Assembly (NCBI GenBank): GCA_014695325.1
Contig: JACJNZ010000039.1
Coordinates: forward strand, 372,001 to 436,000
Length of the DNA: 64,000 nt
Origin: Cyanobacteria bacterium FACHB-502
GTDB taxonomy: Bacteria; Cyanobacteriota; Cyanobacteriia; Elainellales; Elainellaceae
Direction: 5' to 3'
The notes beneath the pieces were generated by a model, which made no database searches, was not told the origin of the DNA, and was given only the letters and a program-made list of their open reading frames with translations. Below are positions 39,473 through 48,399 of the stretch, in pieces; the first letter of the stretch is position 1, and each line of letters opens with the position of its first letter. A program made the position numbers and the translations under genes.

Positions 39473-40129
39473 ATCAATCACCTGATGCAACACCCCCGGC
39501 TTCGTCACCATCAGCACCGTCGAGTCACCCTCAATTACCGTATTGCCGTTGGGAATGATCAGATCCTCATGCGGGTGTGCCTGATAGCCAATAATCAGCA
39601 GTCCTTCGGGAAATTGGGGGTCTTGCGCTAGCTCTACCAAACGATGACCGACGATCGCCGAAGTTGAGGGAATTGGCAGCTTTAAGACTTCGATCTGATC
39701 CTGCTCAAAGTGCATCATTGACTCCACCTGGGGATACTCGATCGCATTCACCATTGTGGAAACTGCCAGATCCACCGCATTGGTAATCGATGTTGCTCCG
39801 GCAATCCGATAGGGTTCGGCGAAGTCGCGATGGCGCATTCTCACCAGAATTTGCGGCACGCCGTAGTGTTTCGCCAGGGCAACCATTGCCAGATTCAGCG
39901 CATCTTCTCGTAGGACGGCAGCGAGCACATCTGCTTTGCGAATGCCTGCTTCCATCAGCAGATCAGTACTCACCGCACTCCCTTCAAATGCCATCACGCC
40001 GAGCTGCTCACGGGCATAGCGACAGGCAACCGGATCGATGTCAATCAGGGCGATCGTGTGTCCCAGATCGACCAGCCTTTGCGCCAGGTTTAGTCCCATT
40101 AGTCCGGCTCCGCCAATCAAAACGTACAT
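39449..40129 (-). CDS. TrkA-type potassium channel/transport regulatory subunit
   Basis: Cytoplasmic ring-forming regulator of a K+ transporter or channel, 226 residues. The N-terminal RCK/TrkA-N Rossmann domain starts at residue 1 with VLIGGAGLMGLNLAQRL and ends its first half with ALIDIDP, the acidic residue for NAD binding; the TrkA-C domain covers about residues 140-220. No membrane subunit is adjacent; the next gene upstream (Ca2+/H+ exchanger) is on the same strand 91 bp away, so they may share a transcript. KtrA or a relative is possible. Confidence 0.88.
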   Translation of the reverse strand: MYVLIGGAGLMGLNLAQRLVDLGHTIALIDIDPVACRYAREQLGVMAFEGSAVSTDLLMEAGIRKADVLAAVLREDALNLAMVALAKHYGVPQILVRMRHRDFAEPYRIAGATSITNAVDLAVSTMVNAIEYPQVESMMHFEQDQIEVLKLPIPSTSAIVGHRLVELAQDPQFPEGLLIIGYQAHPHEDLIIPNGNTVIEGDSTVLMVTKPGVLHQVIDYMQGVER

Positions 40130-40220
40130 TCACCCTCCGATATTCGCAAATTGAGGCAAGCGGGCATTGAACGAGATCAAGATTCAAGTAACGAGATTCA
40201 AGCAGGATTGATGAATGAAA

Positions 40221-41321
40221 TTAGTTCACCGCAGACACGATCGCCGGATGGAAATAGAACGCGGCTCCCAAAACGGTATAAGTTGCCAGCAGCAGCACGC
40301 CCTCCAGCCAGTTCGATCGCCCATCTAAGCTAATCAGGTTCGCAATAATCACGGCGATCGTCACAGCAACGACTTCAAACAAATTGAAATTCAAATCCAT
40401 TGGCTGTCCGATCGCCTGCCCAACCAGCACCAGTAGCGGCGCCACCAGCAGCGCAACCAGCAGACTTGATCCCATCGCTACCGAGACAGACAGATCCATA
40501 TTGTCTTTCATCGCCACCCGCACGGCAGTCACATATTCGGCAGCACCCCCTACCAGCGGCAGCAAAATCACGCCTGTAAAGAGCGGGGTGAGTCCCAATC
40601 CGGCTGTCGCTTCCTCAACCGCACCCACAAAGATCTCAGACTCAAAGGCAACTCCGATCGTCGCAGCCAGCAACACGCCAATCCAAAGGGTTAGATTCGG
40701 TTTCTCATGCGGTTCTCCCGATTCGCCTTCTTCCAGGTCAGCCAGTCCAACTTCATAAAGATAGCTGTGCGTCTTTAGCGAAAACAGCAGCGTCAGCGCA
40801 TAAACCGCAATCAGGACGATCGCCACCGTTGCCGAAAGCTGGCTGATCGCCTGGGGCGCAACCCCCTGCGAAGTCGAAACTACCGTTGCCGGAAGCACGA
40901 TCGCCGTTACTGCCAGCGTCATCGTTGAGCCGTTCACCCGTGCCACGATCGGCTTAAATTCCTGCTCTTTGTAGCGCAGCCCGCCCAGCAGCATCGACAA
41001 CCCCATCACCAGCAGCAAATTGCTAATAATTGTTCCGGTAATGCTGGCTTTCACGATTTCCACCAAGCCTTCCTTGAGTGCAACCAGCGCGATGATTAGC
41101 TCTGTGGCATTGCCAAATACCGCATTCAGCAAGCCCCCGATCGACGGACCCGAAACAACCGCAACTTCCTCGGTGGCAGTGCTGAGCCAGATCGCCAAAG
41201 GCACGATCGCGATTGCGGCAGTGAAAAACACGGCTAAAGCACCCCACCCTAGCCGCTCGGCAGCGATCGAAATCGGAATGAAGATAAGCAAACCGAACGA
41301 AGTCAAATTTTTAATCGACAT
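40221..41321 (-). CDS. cax: Calcium/proton exchanger (CaX family)
   Basis: Membrane antiporter of 366 residues, ten or eleven helices, exporting Ca2+ in exchange for protons. The two cation-binding alpha repeats are visible: GNATELIIALVALKEG and, in the second half, GGAAEYVTAVRVAMKD. An acidic loop (LEEGESGEPHE) separates them. The open frame extends to 41447 but MSIKNLTSFG at 41321 is the likely start; MPSSIRL at 41348 is an alternative. Confidence 0.93.
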   Translation of the reverse strand: MSIKNLTSFGLLIFIPISIAAERLGWGALAVFFTAAIAIVPLAIWLSTATEEVAVVSGPSIGGLLNAVFGNATELIIALVALKEGLVEIVKASITGTIISNLLLVMGLSMLLGGLRYKEQEFKPIVARVNGSTMTLAVTAIVLPATVVSTSQGVAPQAISQLSATVAIVLIAVYALTLLFSLKTHSYLYEVGLADLEEGESGEPHEKPNLTLWIGVLLAATIGVAFESEIFVGAVEEATAGLGLTPLFTGVILLPLVGGAAEYVTAVRVAMKDNMDLSVSVAMGSSLLVALLVAPLLVLVGQAIGQPMDLNFNLFEVVAVTIAVIIANLISLDGRSNWLEGVLLLATYTVLGAAFYFHPAIVSAVN

Positions 41322-42059
41322 AGCAGACAGACGAATAGAACTGGGCATCCTGCAATCAAGACGCTGCCCTCTAGCATGACTCAAGTTTACTTTTCGCTCA
41401 AGAATGTGAGTGGCTGCGATCGCCCTGCAGGGGAAATTGTTTTGCATTGTAATGATGCTGTTTGATCAGAGCAGCACACGAACCACCGCTCTAGGGACTG
41501 TCGCTTCGTGCTCAAAAATCGCGATAGCCCTTGATTTCCTTGCTAGAATGCCGCTTTCGGTGGATGTCATTAAGCAATCCTACTTCTTAGGCTGTAATAC
41601 AATTGCTCTATTCAGCCTGCTTCATTAGAGGATGTTTAAGAAGTATCAAAGGTGCTGCCTTTGCCCCCAACCCCCAATCTAAGGGCTTCCGATGCAGTCT
41701 TTACTTTTGTTCAAAGTTCCCTAATCCTGGGCTTCAATCCCAGGCTTTTGCCCACTGTATTCCATTCAAAGTCCATTCAAGTCTATTTAAAATCTCCCTT
41801 GATAAGGAACAGAAAGGGAAACTGTGGGGGCGGTTCGAATCACTATCTCCACTTTTCAAACCTCTTCTGAAACAGGAGTTAGCTGATTTTGAGACAGACG
41901 ACCGATTGCCCTGGGGCATAGGTTCTCATTCAGTAGTTCTCATAAAGTTTTCAGAAGTCCAACATTCATAATTTCTTCGTTACACTTATTCATAGTCTGT
42001 TAGTTCATAGTCTTGTTACCCACCCTTTTCAAGTTCTAACCGCTAATCTAATCGATCTC
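41322..42059. other. Intergenic region with a repeat-family element
   Basis: A 738 bp gap between divergent genes. About a third is the interspersed repeat at 41632-41880. Several short frames cross the region but none shows protein-like features. A GGTTCGAATC at 41832-41841 mimics a tRNA T-loop but has no matching stems. Confidence 0.4.
41632..41880. repeat. MITE-like interspersed repeat, copy 5
   Basis: Left end GGATGTTTAAGAAGTATCAA, followed by TTTGCCCCCAACCCCCAA. Right end GCGGTTCGAATCACTATCTC and TTTTCAAACCTCTTCTG. The right end aligns with the right end of copy 3 (35230-35273), and its reverse resembles the left end. This pair defines the element most clearly. Confidence 0.62.
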
Positions 42060-43142
42060 ATGGCTGAGACTCTCACTAAACTGACCTACCAAGCCTTGCA
42101 GCAAGGCAAAAGCATTTTTAGCGTCGCTCATAAAGCAATCAGCACGCAAGCGATGCACCTCTTTGCTCCCAACGCTAAACAGGAGGTCGAACCTTGGACG
42201 CCTGAGCTGTTGGCGACGGTGCAGCAGCGCATGGACAAAATTCTGGCGCAGGACTGGCAGGATGCAGAGCAGGGCATTTACCCCGAAAGCCTGCTGTTTG
42301 ATGACCCATGGGATGAGTTCGTGCTGAACTATCCCACCGTGATTCTGGACATGATTGGCATCTGGGAGCGGATCGGCGGCAAACGCTATCAAGAGTTCGA
42401 TCGCGACATTCAAAAAGACGCCTATCCCCGCTACTATCTGCAAAACTTCCATTACCAGACTGACGGCTACCTAAGTGATCATTCCGCCAACCTTTACGAT
42501 TTGCAGGTCGAGCTGCTGTTTAATGGGGCGGCGGATGCGATGCGGCGACGGGTACTGGCTCCCCTGAAGCAGGGACTCAGCGCGTTTGACGTACCACCTC
42601 ATCAGATTCGGGTGCTGGATGTTGCCTGCGGAACAGGGCGCACCCTTCGCATGATTCGCGGAATGCTGCCGGATGCGGCTCTGTTTGGCACGGATCTCTC
42701 TCCGGCTTATCTCCGCAAGGCAAATCAGTTGCTCTCTCAACGATTACCCCTTGGGGGAACCGCAAAGCAATCGGGCGAACTGCCTCAGCTAATGCAGGCA
42801 AATGCCGAAGAACTTCCCTACCAGGACAACTTCTTCCACGGTCTGACCTGCGTTTTCCTGTTCCACGAACTTCCCGCAGAGGCGCGTCAGCAGGTGATTC
42901 AGGAATGTTTCCGGGTACTGCAACCGAGCGGTACTTTGGTGGTTTGCGATTCGATTCAGATGAGCGATTCACCCGAACTGGCTCCCGCAATGCGAAACTT
43001 TCCAATCATGTTCCACGAGCCGTATTACCGCCACTATGTCACCGACGACATGACGACACGGCTGGAAAAAGCTGGGTTCATCGTTGCTGAACCGGAAGTT
43101 CACTTTATGAGCAAATATTGGGTTGCCCGCAAGCCTTCGTAG
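42060..43142 (+). CDS. Class I SAM-dependent methyltransferase
   Basis: A 360-residue cytoplasmic methyltransferase. Residues about 1-165 are an extra N-terminal region (DDPWDEFVLNYPTVILDM, DAYPRYYLQNFHYQ) found in cyanobacterial and plastid homologues. The Rossmann fold starts with motif I VLDVACGTGRTL (about 185-196), motif II FGTDLSPAYL, and post-I ANAEELPYQDNFF, then FLFHELP. The closest general family is UbiE-like. Substrate is unknown. A ferritin-like gene follows on the same strand 195 bp downstream, with a repeat copy in the gap. Confidence 0.85.
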   Translation: MAETLTKLTYQALQQGKSIFSVAHKAISTQAMHLFAPNAKQEVEPWTPELLATVQQRMDKILAQDWQDAEQGIYPESLLFDDPWDEFVLNYPTVILDMIGIWERIGGKRYQEFDRDIQKDAYPRYYLQNFHYQTDGYLSDHSANLYDLQVELLFNGAADAMRRRVLAPLKQGLSAFDVPPHQIRVLDVACGTGRTLRMIRGMLPDAALFGTDLSPAYLRKANQLLSQRLPLGGTAKQSGELPQLMQANAEELPYQDNFFHGLTCVFLFHELPAEARQQVIQECFRVLQPSGTLVVCDSIQMSDSPELAPAMRNFPIMFHEPYYRHYVTDDMTTRLEKAGFIVAEPEVHFMSKYWVARKPS

Positions 43143-43154
43143 GAAAGGGCTGAG

Positions 43155-43245
43155 AGCCTGTTTGAGAAGTCGCAAAGCTTTCGATCGCCCCCTAAATTTC
43201 CTAACGTTGGGGAGCTTGAGCCATAGACCGGGCTCGGTTCCCTAT
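43155..43245. repeat. MITE-like interspersed repeat, copy 6
   Basis: TGTTTGAGAAGTCGCAAAGC, CGCCCCCTAAATTTCC, TTGGGGAGCTTGAG and GGCTCGGTTCCC. A half-length copy with the cleanest left end of the family; it is followed by a C/T-rich tract (43247-43330) up to the next gene. Confidence 0.6.
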
Positions 43246-43337
43246 CCAAGCATCACTTCTCACCCGTCCCCACCCCTCGATTCCCTGACTCATCCCCCCA
43301 TCTGTCCATCCACCCCCTACTCCCCCACCTTAAACCG

Positions 43338-44237
43338 ATGACAGTCACGTACCCACGCAAACTCACCAGTTCCTTTGGCTCCTTCAGTGCTCGTGATGTG
43401 CTGAAAATGGTTGTTCAAGACCGGGAACTGCACCTACTCACCCTTAACCGCTACCGCTATAGCGAACAGCGAAGCTGCAAGGACTTAACTGACGTAATCG
43501 AACAGCTCAATGGCAAATGTCCTGAGCTAATCCGCGATTTGTCGCACCATATTTCAGATGAGTCTCGCCATGCCATGTGGCTAACGGATTTGCTAGTTGA
43601 TCTGGGTGCAGAAGTGAATACCCCGCCCGGTGCATCCTACATTGACGAGTTCGAGCGGTTGCTCGATCGCGAATACCTCAACGCTGAAGAAAATCTGGAT
43701 GACGGCCTTATCTCTGCACTGGCAGCGATCAATGTCACGGAAAAGCGCGGCTGCGAGTATTTCTCTGCTCATATCTATGCCCTGAAGCAAGCTCCCCAAA
43801 CCGAGGAAAACATCAAAATTCGAGAGACGATCGAGCGTATCCTGCCCGAAGAAGCGGGTCACGTTCGCTGGGGCAACCGCTGGTTGGGAAAACTGGCAGA
43901 TCAAAGTCCTGAACATCGGCAGAAGGTCGAGCAGGCAAAACGCAAATATGCGGCGATCGAGCAGGCAGCGTTTGAAGGTGGTATGGACATCACCCTTGGC
44001 GCAGAGCTACGGCGCGTTGGCAAATTGGTGGATATCGCCAATACCCTTCCACTGTGGCAGCGGGCAGGCTATTTGATGGAACGTCTGCCCCAAACCCTGC
44101 TGGCTCCCGATCTTCAGCAAACCCGACTCATGGCAGTGCAGCGAGTGATGGAGCGCGACCCCAAAGCCCTGATGGAACGATTTGTCCCAATGTTTCTCAG
44201 CAGTCTAACGCGCAACACTCAGCAGACCTCAAAGTAG
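43338..44237 (+). CDS. Ferritin-like domain protein (di-iron carboxylate type)
   Basis: A 299-residue helical protein. Metal-ligand-like motifs occur in the order DRELHLL, SDESRHAMW (ExxH type), EKRGCEYF and LPEEAGHVRW (ExxH), matching a four-helix di-iron bundle. That fits the ferritin-like superfamily, close to DUF455/MiaE-like proteins. The C-terminal 90 residues (RRVGKLVDIANTLPLW and onward) are helical and not recognised. A di-iron oxygenase or hydroxylase is the inference; substrate unknown. It follows a methyltransferase, which suggests a shared modification pathway. Confidence 0.72.
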   Translation: MTVTYPRKLTSSFGSFSARDVLKMVVQDRELHLLTLNRYRYSEQRSCKDLTDVIEQLNGKCPELIRDLSHHISDESRHAMWLTDLLVDLGAEVNTPPGASYIDEFERLLDREYLNAEENLDDGLISALAAINVTEKRGCEYFSAHIYALKQAPQTEENIKIRETIERILPEEAGHVRWGNRWLGKLADQSPEHRQKVEQAKRKYAAIEQAAFEGGMDITLGAELRRVGKLVDIANTLPLWQRAGYLMERLPQTLLAPDLQQTRLMAVQRVMERDPKALMERFVPMFLSSLTRNTQQTSK

Positions 44238-44297
44238 ATTCTGCATTAGCACATTGAATCTGGTTGGATCTGAATCGTTGGGGCGATCGTCAACAAG

Positions 44298-44448
44298 GAT
44301 GTTTGAACAGTTCAAATCATCCCCTGATCCGCCCCTACCCCCTAAATTTCTACCCCATAAATACTGAGGGAACCTGGCTCCCTTGCGATTTCAAAGTCCC
44401 CCCTCGCTCTTTTAGAGCGGCAAGTAATTAATGGGGAATTATAGGGAG
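44298..44448. repeat. MITE-like interspersed repeat, copy 7
   Basis: GGATGTTTGAACAGTTCAAA, ACCCCCTAAATTTC, then on the opposite orientation TTTCAAAGTCCCCCCTCGCT and TTTAGAGCGG up to ATAGGGAG. The segment 44389-44448 is a reverse-complement near-match of 62436-62491 in copy 9. Confidence 0.6.
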
Positions 44449-44493
44449 CCATCTAGAACCTCTCACCCGGCTCAAGCTCCCTTTAACAATGCT

Positions 44494-45297
44494 CTAATTT
44501 GCATTTGGGAAGTGGTCGATCTGGGCATAGCCGCTAAAGATCAGCGATTTGCCCTGGGTTTCGAGACGATTAATTCGTAACATTACCCCATCCAGATCAA
44601 AGCGATCGAGATCAACCATATTATTTAGCACTTGCGCGAAGGCTTCGGTCACCACTTCCGCGAGTCCGCGCGCCGAGTCGGCGATGCCCTCCGGGTTGAA
44701 TTTCGGGTTTTGAAAGGCGATTCTGCGCCGCTTTTCCACAGCAAGGGTTGCCGTAAGCTGAATTGGCACGTCACTCTGGTTAGGCAGATCGGTTTTGGCA
44801 GCAATGCTGACTTGATTATCGGGCAACAGTCTAAGCTGAATATCCCGAAAGGAAACTGGCTCTCCGCCTGAGAGACTGGTCAGCTGTTCCAGATCGACCT
44901 GATAGAGCTTCTTCTGAACCAGCTCTGCTTGAAATGCCCGATTAATACCGTCTTCATTCAAAACGACTTGAGCCACTGCCTGGGTTGGCTTCTTCAAGCG
45001 AAGCTGACCCCCTAGCACCGAGCCGAAGTCGATCGAGACTGCGTCGGTTTCAAACGACATCTCCTCAACTTCAAACTGGCGGCGAATCACCAATCCGCGA
45101 CCGCTCATCTTGAAATTATCAATGCTGCCTTGAAGCAATTTGCTAGAAGGATAGCAGCGCACTGCAACTTCGATCGACTCACACTGCGAAAAAAGGTGGC
45201 GAATCGACTGGGTTGCGGCGGCATTGAGCATCCGTTCTCCAAAATCCATACTTGAAGTCCCGGAACTGCTCTTAGGATTTGTAAAACTACCAAACAT
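44494..45297 (-). CDS. DUF2993 domain protein
   Basis: A 267-residue protein of the DUF2993 family, of which the mycobacterial LmeA is a lipid-processing member. It shows the family pattern LRLKKPTQAVAQVVLNEDGIN, cited in part, and SARGLAEVVTEAF with a C-terminal DGVMLRINRLE. No signal peptide or transmembrane segment is visible, so cytoplasmic or peripheral membrane location is likely. It stands alone between plus-strand genes. No function is assigned. Confidence 0.82.
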   Translation of the reverse strand: MFGSFTNPKSSSGTSSMDFGERMLNAAATQSIRHLFSQCESIEVAVRCYPSSKLLQGSIDNFKMSGRGLVIRRQFEVEEMSFETDAVSIDFGSVLGGQLRLKKPTQAVAQVVLNEDGINRAFQAELVQKKLYQVDLEQLTSLSGGEPVSFRDIQLRLLPDNQVSIAAKTDLPNQSDVPIQLTATLAVEKRRRIAFQNPKFNPEGIADSARGLAEVVTEAFAQVLNNMVDLDRFDLDGVMLRINRLETQGKSLIFSGYAQIDHFPNAN

Positions 45298-45652
45298 CAG
45301 GATGCACTCGTTAGAAACGCGCTTTTAAGTTCCGTCTGTCCCTCCCGTTGTAACAAAATATTACAAATGCGACAACTAAAGCAAATACCAATTCCCTGAC
45401 AGTGGATTCACAAAAACTAATCAGATTGCTCGGTCTACCCGGGTTAACCGTTGTCCTGCCTTGTTTTGGCTTCCCGTGTACCGGTTCCTCTGCTGCCAAT
45501 AACCAGTTTACAAGCTGGCTTTCTGGCGAAAAGCTGTTCAAAGCATCGCCGATCGCTCTAATCTAGAGAGGAAGTGCGACCCTAACAGAGCGTTGATTCT
45601 GCTTGGGTTGTTCCGCATCCTTGCTAATCTCTGAATTGACTGGACATTGAGC
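45298..45652. other. Intergenic region between DUF2993 and nadK genes
   Basis: 355 bp between divergent genes, so promoters for both should lie here. No hairpin, repeat copy or convincing frame was recognised. Confidence 0.3.
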
Positions 45653-46570
45653 GTGCCCAAAGCTGGCATTATTTACAACGATATCAAACCGATCGCCTGT
45701 CGCATTGCCCAGGAGTTAGCAGATAAGCTGACTGCCCTGGGATGGGAAGTTTGTCAGGCGACCGGACAAGGCGGCATCTTGGGATACTCGAAGCCCGGCC
45801 GTCCGGTTTGCCATACGCCGATCACCCAGCTTACCCCCCCTGGCTTTGATGAAGACATGGCATTTGCGATCGTCCTAGGCGGCGATGGCACGGTTCTGGC
45901 GGCATTCCGGCAGGTTGCGCCCCATGAGATTCCGCTGTTAACGGTGAATACAGGGCACATGGGCTTTCTGACCGAAACCTACGTGAACTACCTACCGCAG
46001 GCGATCGAGGCAGTCGTCGAAGGCAAGTACGAAGTCGAATCACGGGCAATGCTGACAGTGCAAGTCTGGCGCGATGGTGGACTGATGTGGGAGGCTCTTT
46101 GCCTAAATGAAATGGTGCTGCATCGGGAACCGCTCACAAGCATGTGCCATTTTGAAATCGAAATTGGGCGACATGCCCCGGTCGATATTGCGGCAGACGG
46201 CATTATTATTTCAACACCAACCGGATCAACCGCCTATTCTCTGTCGGCAGGGGGTCCGGTGATTACTCCGGGTGTGCCTGTGTTGCAGCTTGTGCCCATT
46301 TGTCCTCACTCGCTGGCATCGCGGGCACTGGTATTTGCTGATCATGAGCCAGTGGTGATTTATGCGGCAAACCGCGACCCGCTGGTCATGGTCGTGGATG
46401 GCAATGCCGGCTGTTCGGTGCTGCCCGAAGATCAGGTGCGACTGCTGCGATCGCCCTATGCGGCTCGGTTTATTCGCCTGCGACCCAATGAATTTTTCCA
46501 TGTTTTGAGAGAAAAGCTAGGATGGGGACTACCCCATGTAGCAAAGCCCACGTCAGTCGAGCTACCGTAG
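45653..46570 (+). CDS. nadK: NAD kinase
   Basis: Phosphorylates NAD to NADP in the cytoplasm. From GTG 45653 it has 305 residues ([10 protein letters not shown] at the start); an in-frame TTG two codons upstream is less likely. The kinase motifs are [12 protein letters not shown], containing the catalytic GGDG, and [20 protein letters not shown], here cited as [10 protein letters not shown]. Cyanobacteria commonly have two NAD kinases; which paralogue this is cannot be decided here. An NblR-like regulator follows after 58 bp on the same strand. Confidence 0.95.
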   Translation: MPKAGIIYNDIKPIACRIAQELADKLTALGWEVCQATGQGGILGYSKPGRPVCHTPITQLTPPGFDEDMAFAIVLGGDGTVLAAFRQVAPHEIPLLTVNTGHMGFLTETYVNYLPQAIEAVVEGKYEVESRAMLTVQVWRDGGLMWEALCLNEMVLHREPLTSMCHFEIEIGRHAPVDIAADGIIISTPTGSTAYSLSAGGPVITPGVPVLQLVPICPHSLASRALVFADHEPVVIYAANRDPLVMVVDGNAGCSVLPEDQVRLLRSPYAARFIRLRPNEFFHVLREKLGWGLPHVAKPTSVELP

Positions 46571-46628
46571 GCGAAAAGCTACCTAAAGCTATCGGCTGAG
46601 TGCTATCGAAAAAGGAGTGTGAGACCTG

Positions 46629-47324
46629 ATGAGCAGTCTGGCTCAGGAGCAAAATCCAAAGGTTCTCGTGATTGAAACCGATGAAATGCTGGCGCAGCAC
46701 GTCAGCTCTGATTTGCGCGAATCGGGATACGACCCGTCGATCGCCTACGATGCGGCAACAGGTTTGCGTCAGGCAAAGGAAATACAGCCCGCCCTGGTGG
46801 TCGTTGATCGGCTGCTGGCAGGAGATTCGGGGCTGTCATTGTGCAGTCACCTGCGGGCAACCGGGGCACGAATGCCTGTTCTGCTACTGATGGGGCGCGA
46901 CGCACTGGAGGATCGAGTTGCCTGTTTGCAGGCGGGCGCAGACGACTATTTTCTGAAGCCTTACCGCAGCGATGAATTTCTGAAACTGGTGCGGCTTTAT
47001 CTGCAGTCTGATGTGCCCAATCATGAGCAGTTGCGCTTTGCAGATCTGGTATTAGACCTGGCAACGCGGCGAGTCTTTCGCAGCAATCGGGTAATTGATC
47101 TGACCATGAAAGAATTTGAGCTGCTGAAATATCTAATGGAGCATCCCCGTGAAGTCCTGACCCGCGAACAGATTCTCGAAAACGTTTGGGGCTATGACTT
47201 CATGGGCGAGTCGAACGTGATTGAAGTGTACATTCGCTATCTGCGGCTCAAAATTGAAGACGAAGGCGAGAAGCGGCTGATTCAAACCGTACGCGGCGTG
47301 GGCTATGTGCTGCGGGAATCGTAA
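46629..47324 (+). CDS. nblR: OmpR/PhoB-family response regulator, NblR-like
   Basis: A 231-residue DNA-binding response regulator: receiver (about 10-125) and winged helix (about 135-230, MKEFELLKYLMEHP, RVGYVL-type ending VRGVGYVLRES). The receiver is degenerate. The acceptor Asp60 (VVVDRLLAG) and the Lys of YFLKPY remain, but the acidic pair reads E16-T17 and the conserved Thr is replaced (LLLMGRD). This agrees with NblR, the cyanobacterial regulator of phycobilisome breakdown under stress, which works without phosphorylation. The gene name is by resemblance and context; another OmpR-type regulator such as an RpaB relative is possible. Confidence 0.7.
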   Translation: MSSLAQEQNPKVLVIETDEMLAQHVSSDLRESGYDPSIAYDAATGLRQAKEIQPALVVVDRLLAGDSGLSLCSHLRATGARMPVLLLMGRDALEDRVACLQAGADDYFLKPYRSDEFLKLVRLYLQSDVPNHEQLRFADLVLDLATRRVFRSNRVIDLTMKEFELLKYLMEHPREVLTREQILENVWGYDFMGESNVIEVYIRYLRLKIEDEGEKRLIQTVRGVGYVLRES

Positions 47325-47406
47325 TTCCGGCTGAGGTTGTGGTAAACTCCCGGTGCGAAGCAGTTCCCCTCTGGGGGAATCGCGTTTTATCCGAGGGCAG
47401 GTTGGC

Positions 47407-48315
47407 GTGAATCGAATCTATCGGCTTCAGGCGGTGCGAAGCAGTTCCTCTTTTGGGGTAATTGTTGCGGTCGTGTTTCTCACGATTTTGCTTAGTGCAG
47501 GCATCAGTCGGGCAGAACCCGTGATCAATCGCGTGACGCAGGAAGGGGTTCTTGCGATCGGCGTACGAACCGATGCCTTTCCCTTTAGCTATTTTGACGC
47601 GCAGGGACAGCCCGCTGGATTTTCGATCGATCTGGTGGCTCGGATGAAACAGCGTTTAGAGTCCAAGCTGGGGCGATCGGTGCGGTTTCAGTTTGTCGAA
47701 GTGAGTCCTGCAAATCGCTATGACACATTGCAACAGGGCAAAATGGAGCTGCTGTGTGACTCTACCAGCTTTTCCCGCAGTCGGGCGATGAATGCTCAGT
47801 TTTCGATCGGCTATTTCCAGACTGGAACTCAATTACTGGTCAAAGAAGGGAACACGTTTGGCAATCAATTTCGGATTGGCGTTATCTCAGGCACCACAAA
47901 TGCCGACAGCGTCAAACGTCGCCTTGCCTTTGCAGAATTTGTCGATTTACCCGATCGCGCAACGGGAATGCAGGCTCTAGAGCGAAATCGGATCGATGCC
48001 CTTGCCAGCGACGGTATTTTGCTAGAGGCAATGCGGCGTACCAGCTCTGAACCCGATCGCCTCACGGTCATTCCGCGCACGCCCTACGACGAGCAAACCT
48101 ATGCGTGTCTGCTGCCGCCAGGGAACGATCGCTTTCAAGCTGCCGTCAATGCAACCCTGACTGACTTTATGCAGGGCGTCCTCGATCAAAATCCAGAAGA
48201 CCTGGCTCTGTTCGATCGCTGGTTTGGTGCAACGGGAGTTGTGCCTATCGATCGAGAACCCGTCCTCGATTTCTTTCGCCGTATCGTTGAGGCTGGAGAT
48301 AATTCAAATCTCTGA
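47407..48315 (+). CDS. Periplasmic amino-acid-type substrate-binding protein (family 3)
   Basis: An extracytoplasmic solute-binding protein of 302 residues from GTG 47407. It has a signal peptide (VIVAVVFLTILLSAGISRA, cleavage near residue 37) and a family 3 fold: GVLAIGVRTDAFPFSYFD, then GFSIDLVARM, then LQQGKMELLCDS. No permease or ATPase gene is adjacent, so it may serve a transporter elsewhere or act as a sensor. GTG 47353 is an upstream alternative; the region between contains a direct repeat (GGTGCGAAGCAGTTCC at 47352 and 47433), and GAGGGCAGG stands before 47407. Confidence 0.8.
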   Translation: MNRIYRLQAVRSSSSFGVIVAVVFLTILLSAGISRAEPVINRVTQEGVLAIGVRTDAFPFSYFDAQGQPAGFSIDLVARMKQRLESKLGRSVRFQFVEVSPANRYDTLQQGKMELLCDSTSFSRSRAMNAQFSIGYFQTGTQLLVKEGNTFGNQFRIGVISGTTNADSVKRRLAFAEFVDLPDRATGMQALERNRIDALASDGILLEAMRRTSSEPDRLTVIPRTPYDEQTYACLLPPGNDRFQAAVNATLTDFMQGVLDQNPEDLALFDRWFGATGVVPIDREPVLDFFRRIVEAGDNSNL

Positions 48316-48317
48316 GG

Positions 48318-48395
48318 CGGCTTTTAGAGAAGTGTCTAGTGAGGATTTAAGGTTCTCCATCGTCCCCTAAATTCCCTTTCCCCTGATTCCCCTGA
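48318..48395. repeat. MITE-like interspersed repeat, copy 8 (partial)
   Basis: TTTTAGAGAAGTGTCTAG, then CGTCCCCTAAATTCCC. Only the left half is clear. It fills the space before the DUF192 gene. Confidence 0.45.
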
Positions 48396-48399
48396 TCCG

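Noticed and set aside
41832-41841. tRNA T-loop-like GGTTCGAATC
   Set aside because: No acceptor or anticodon stem pairs around it, and the sequence is part of the right end of a repeat copy.
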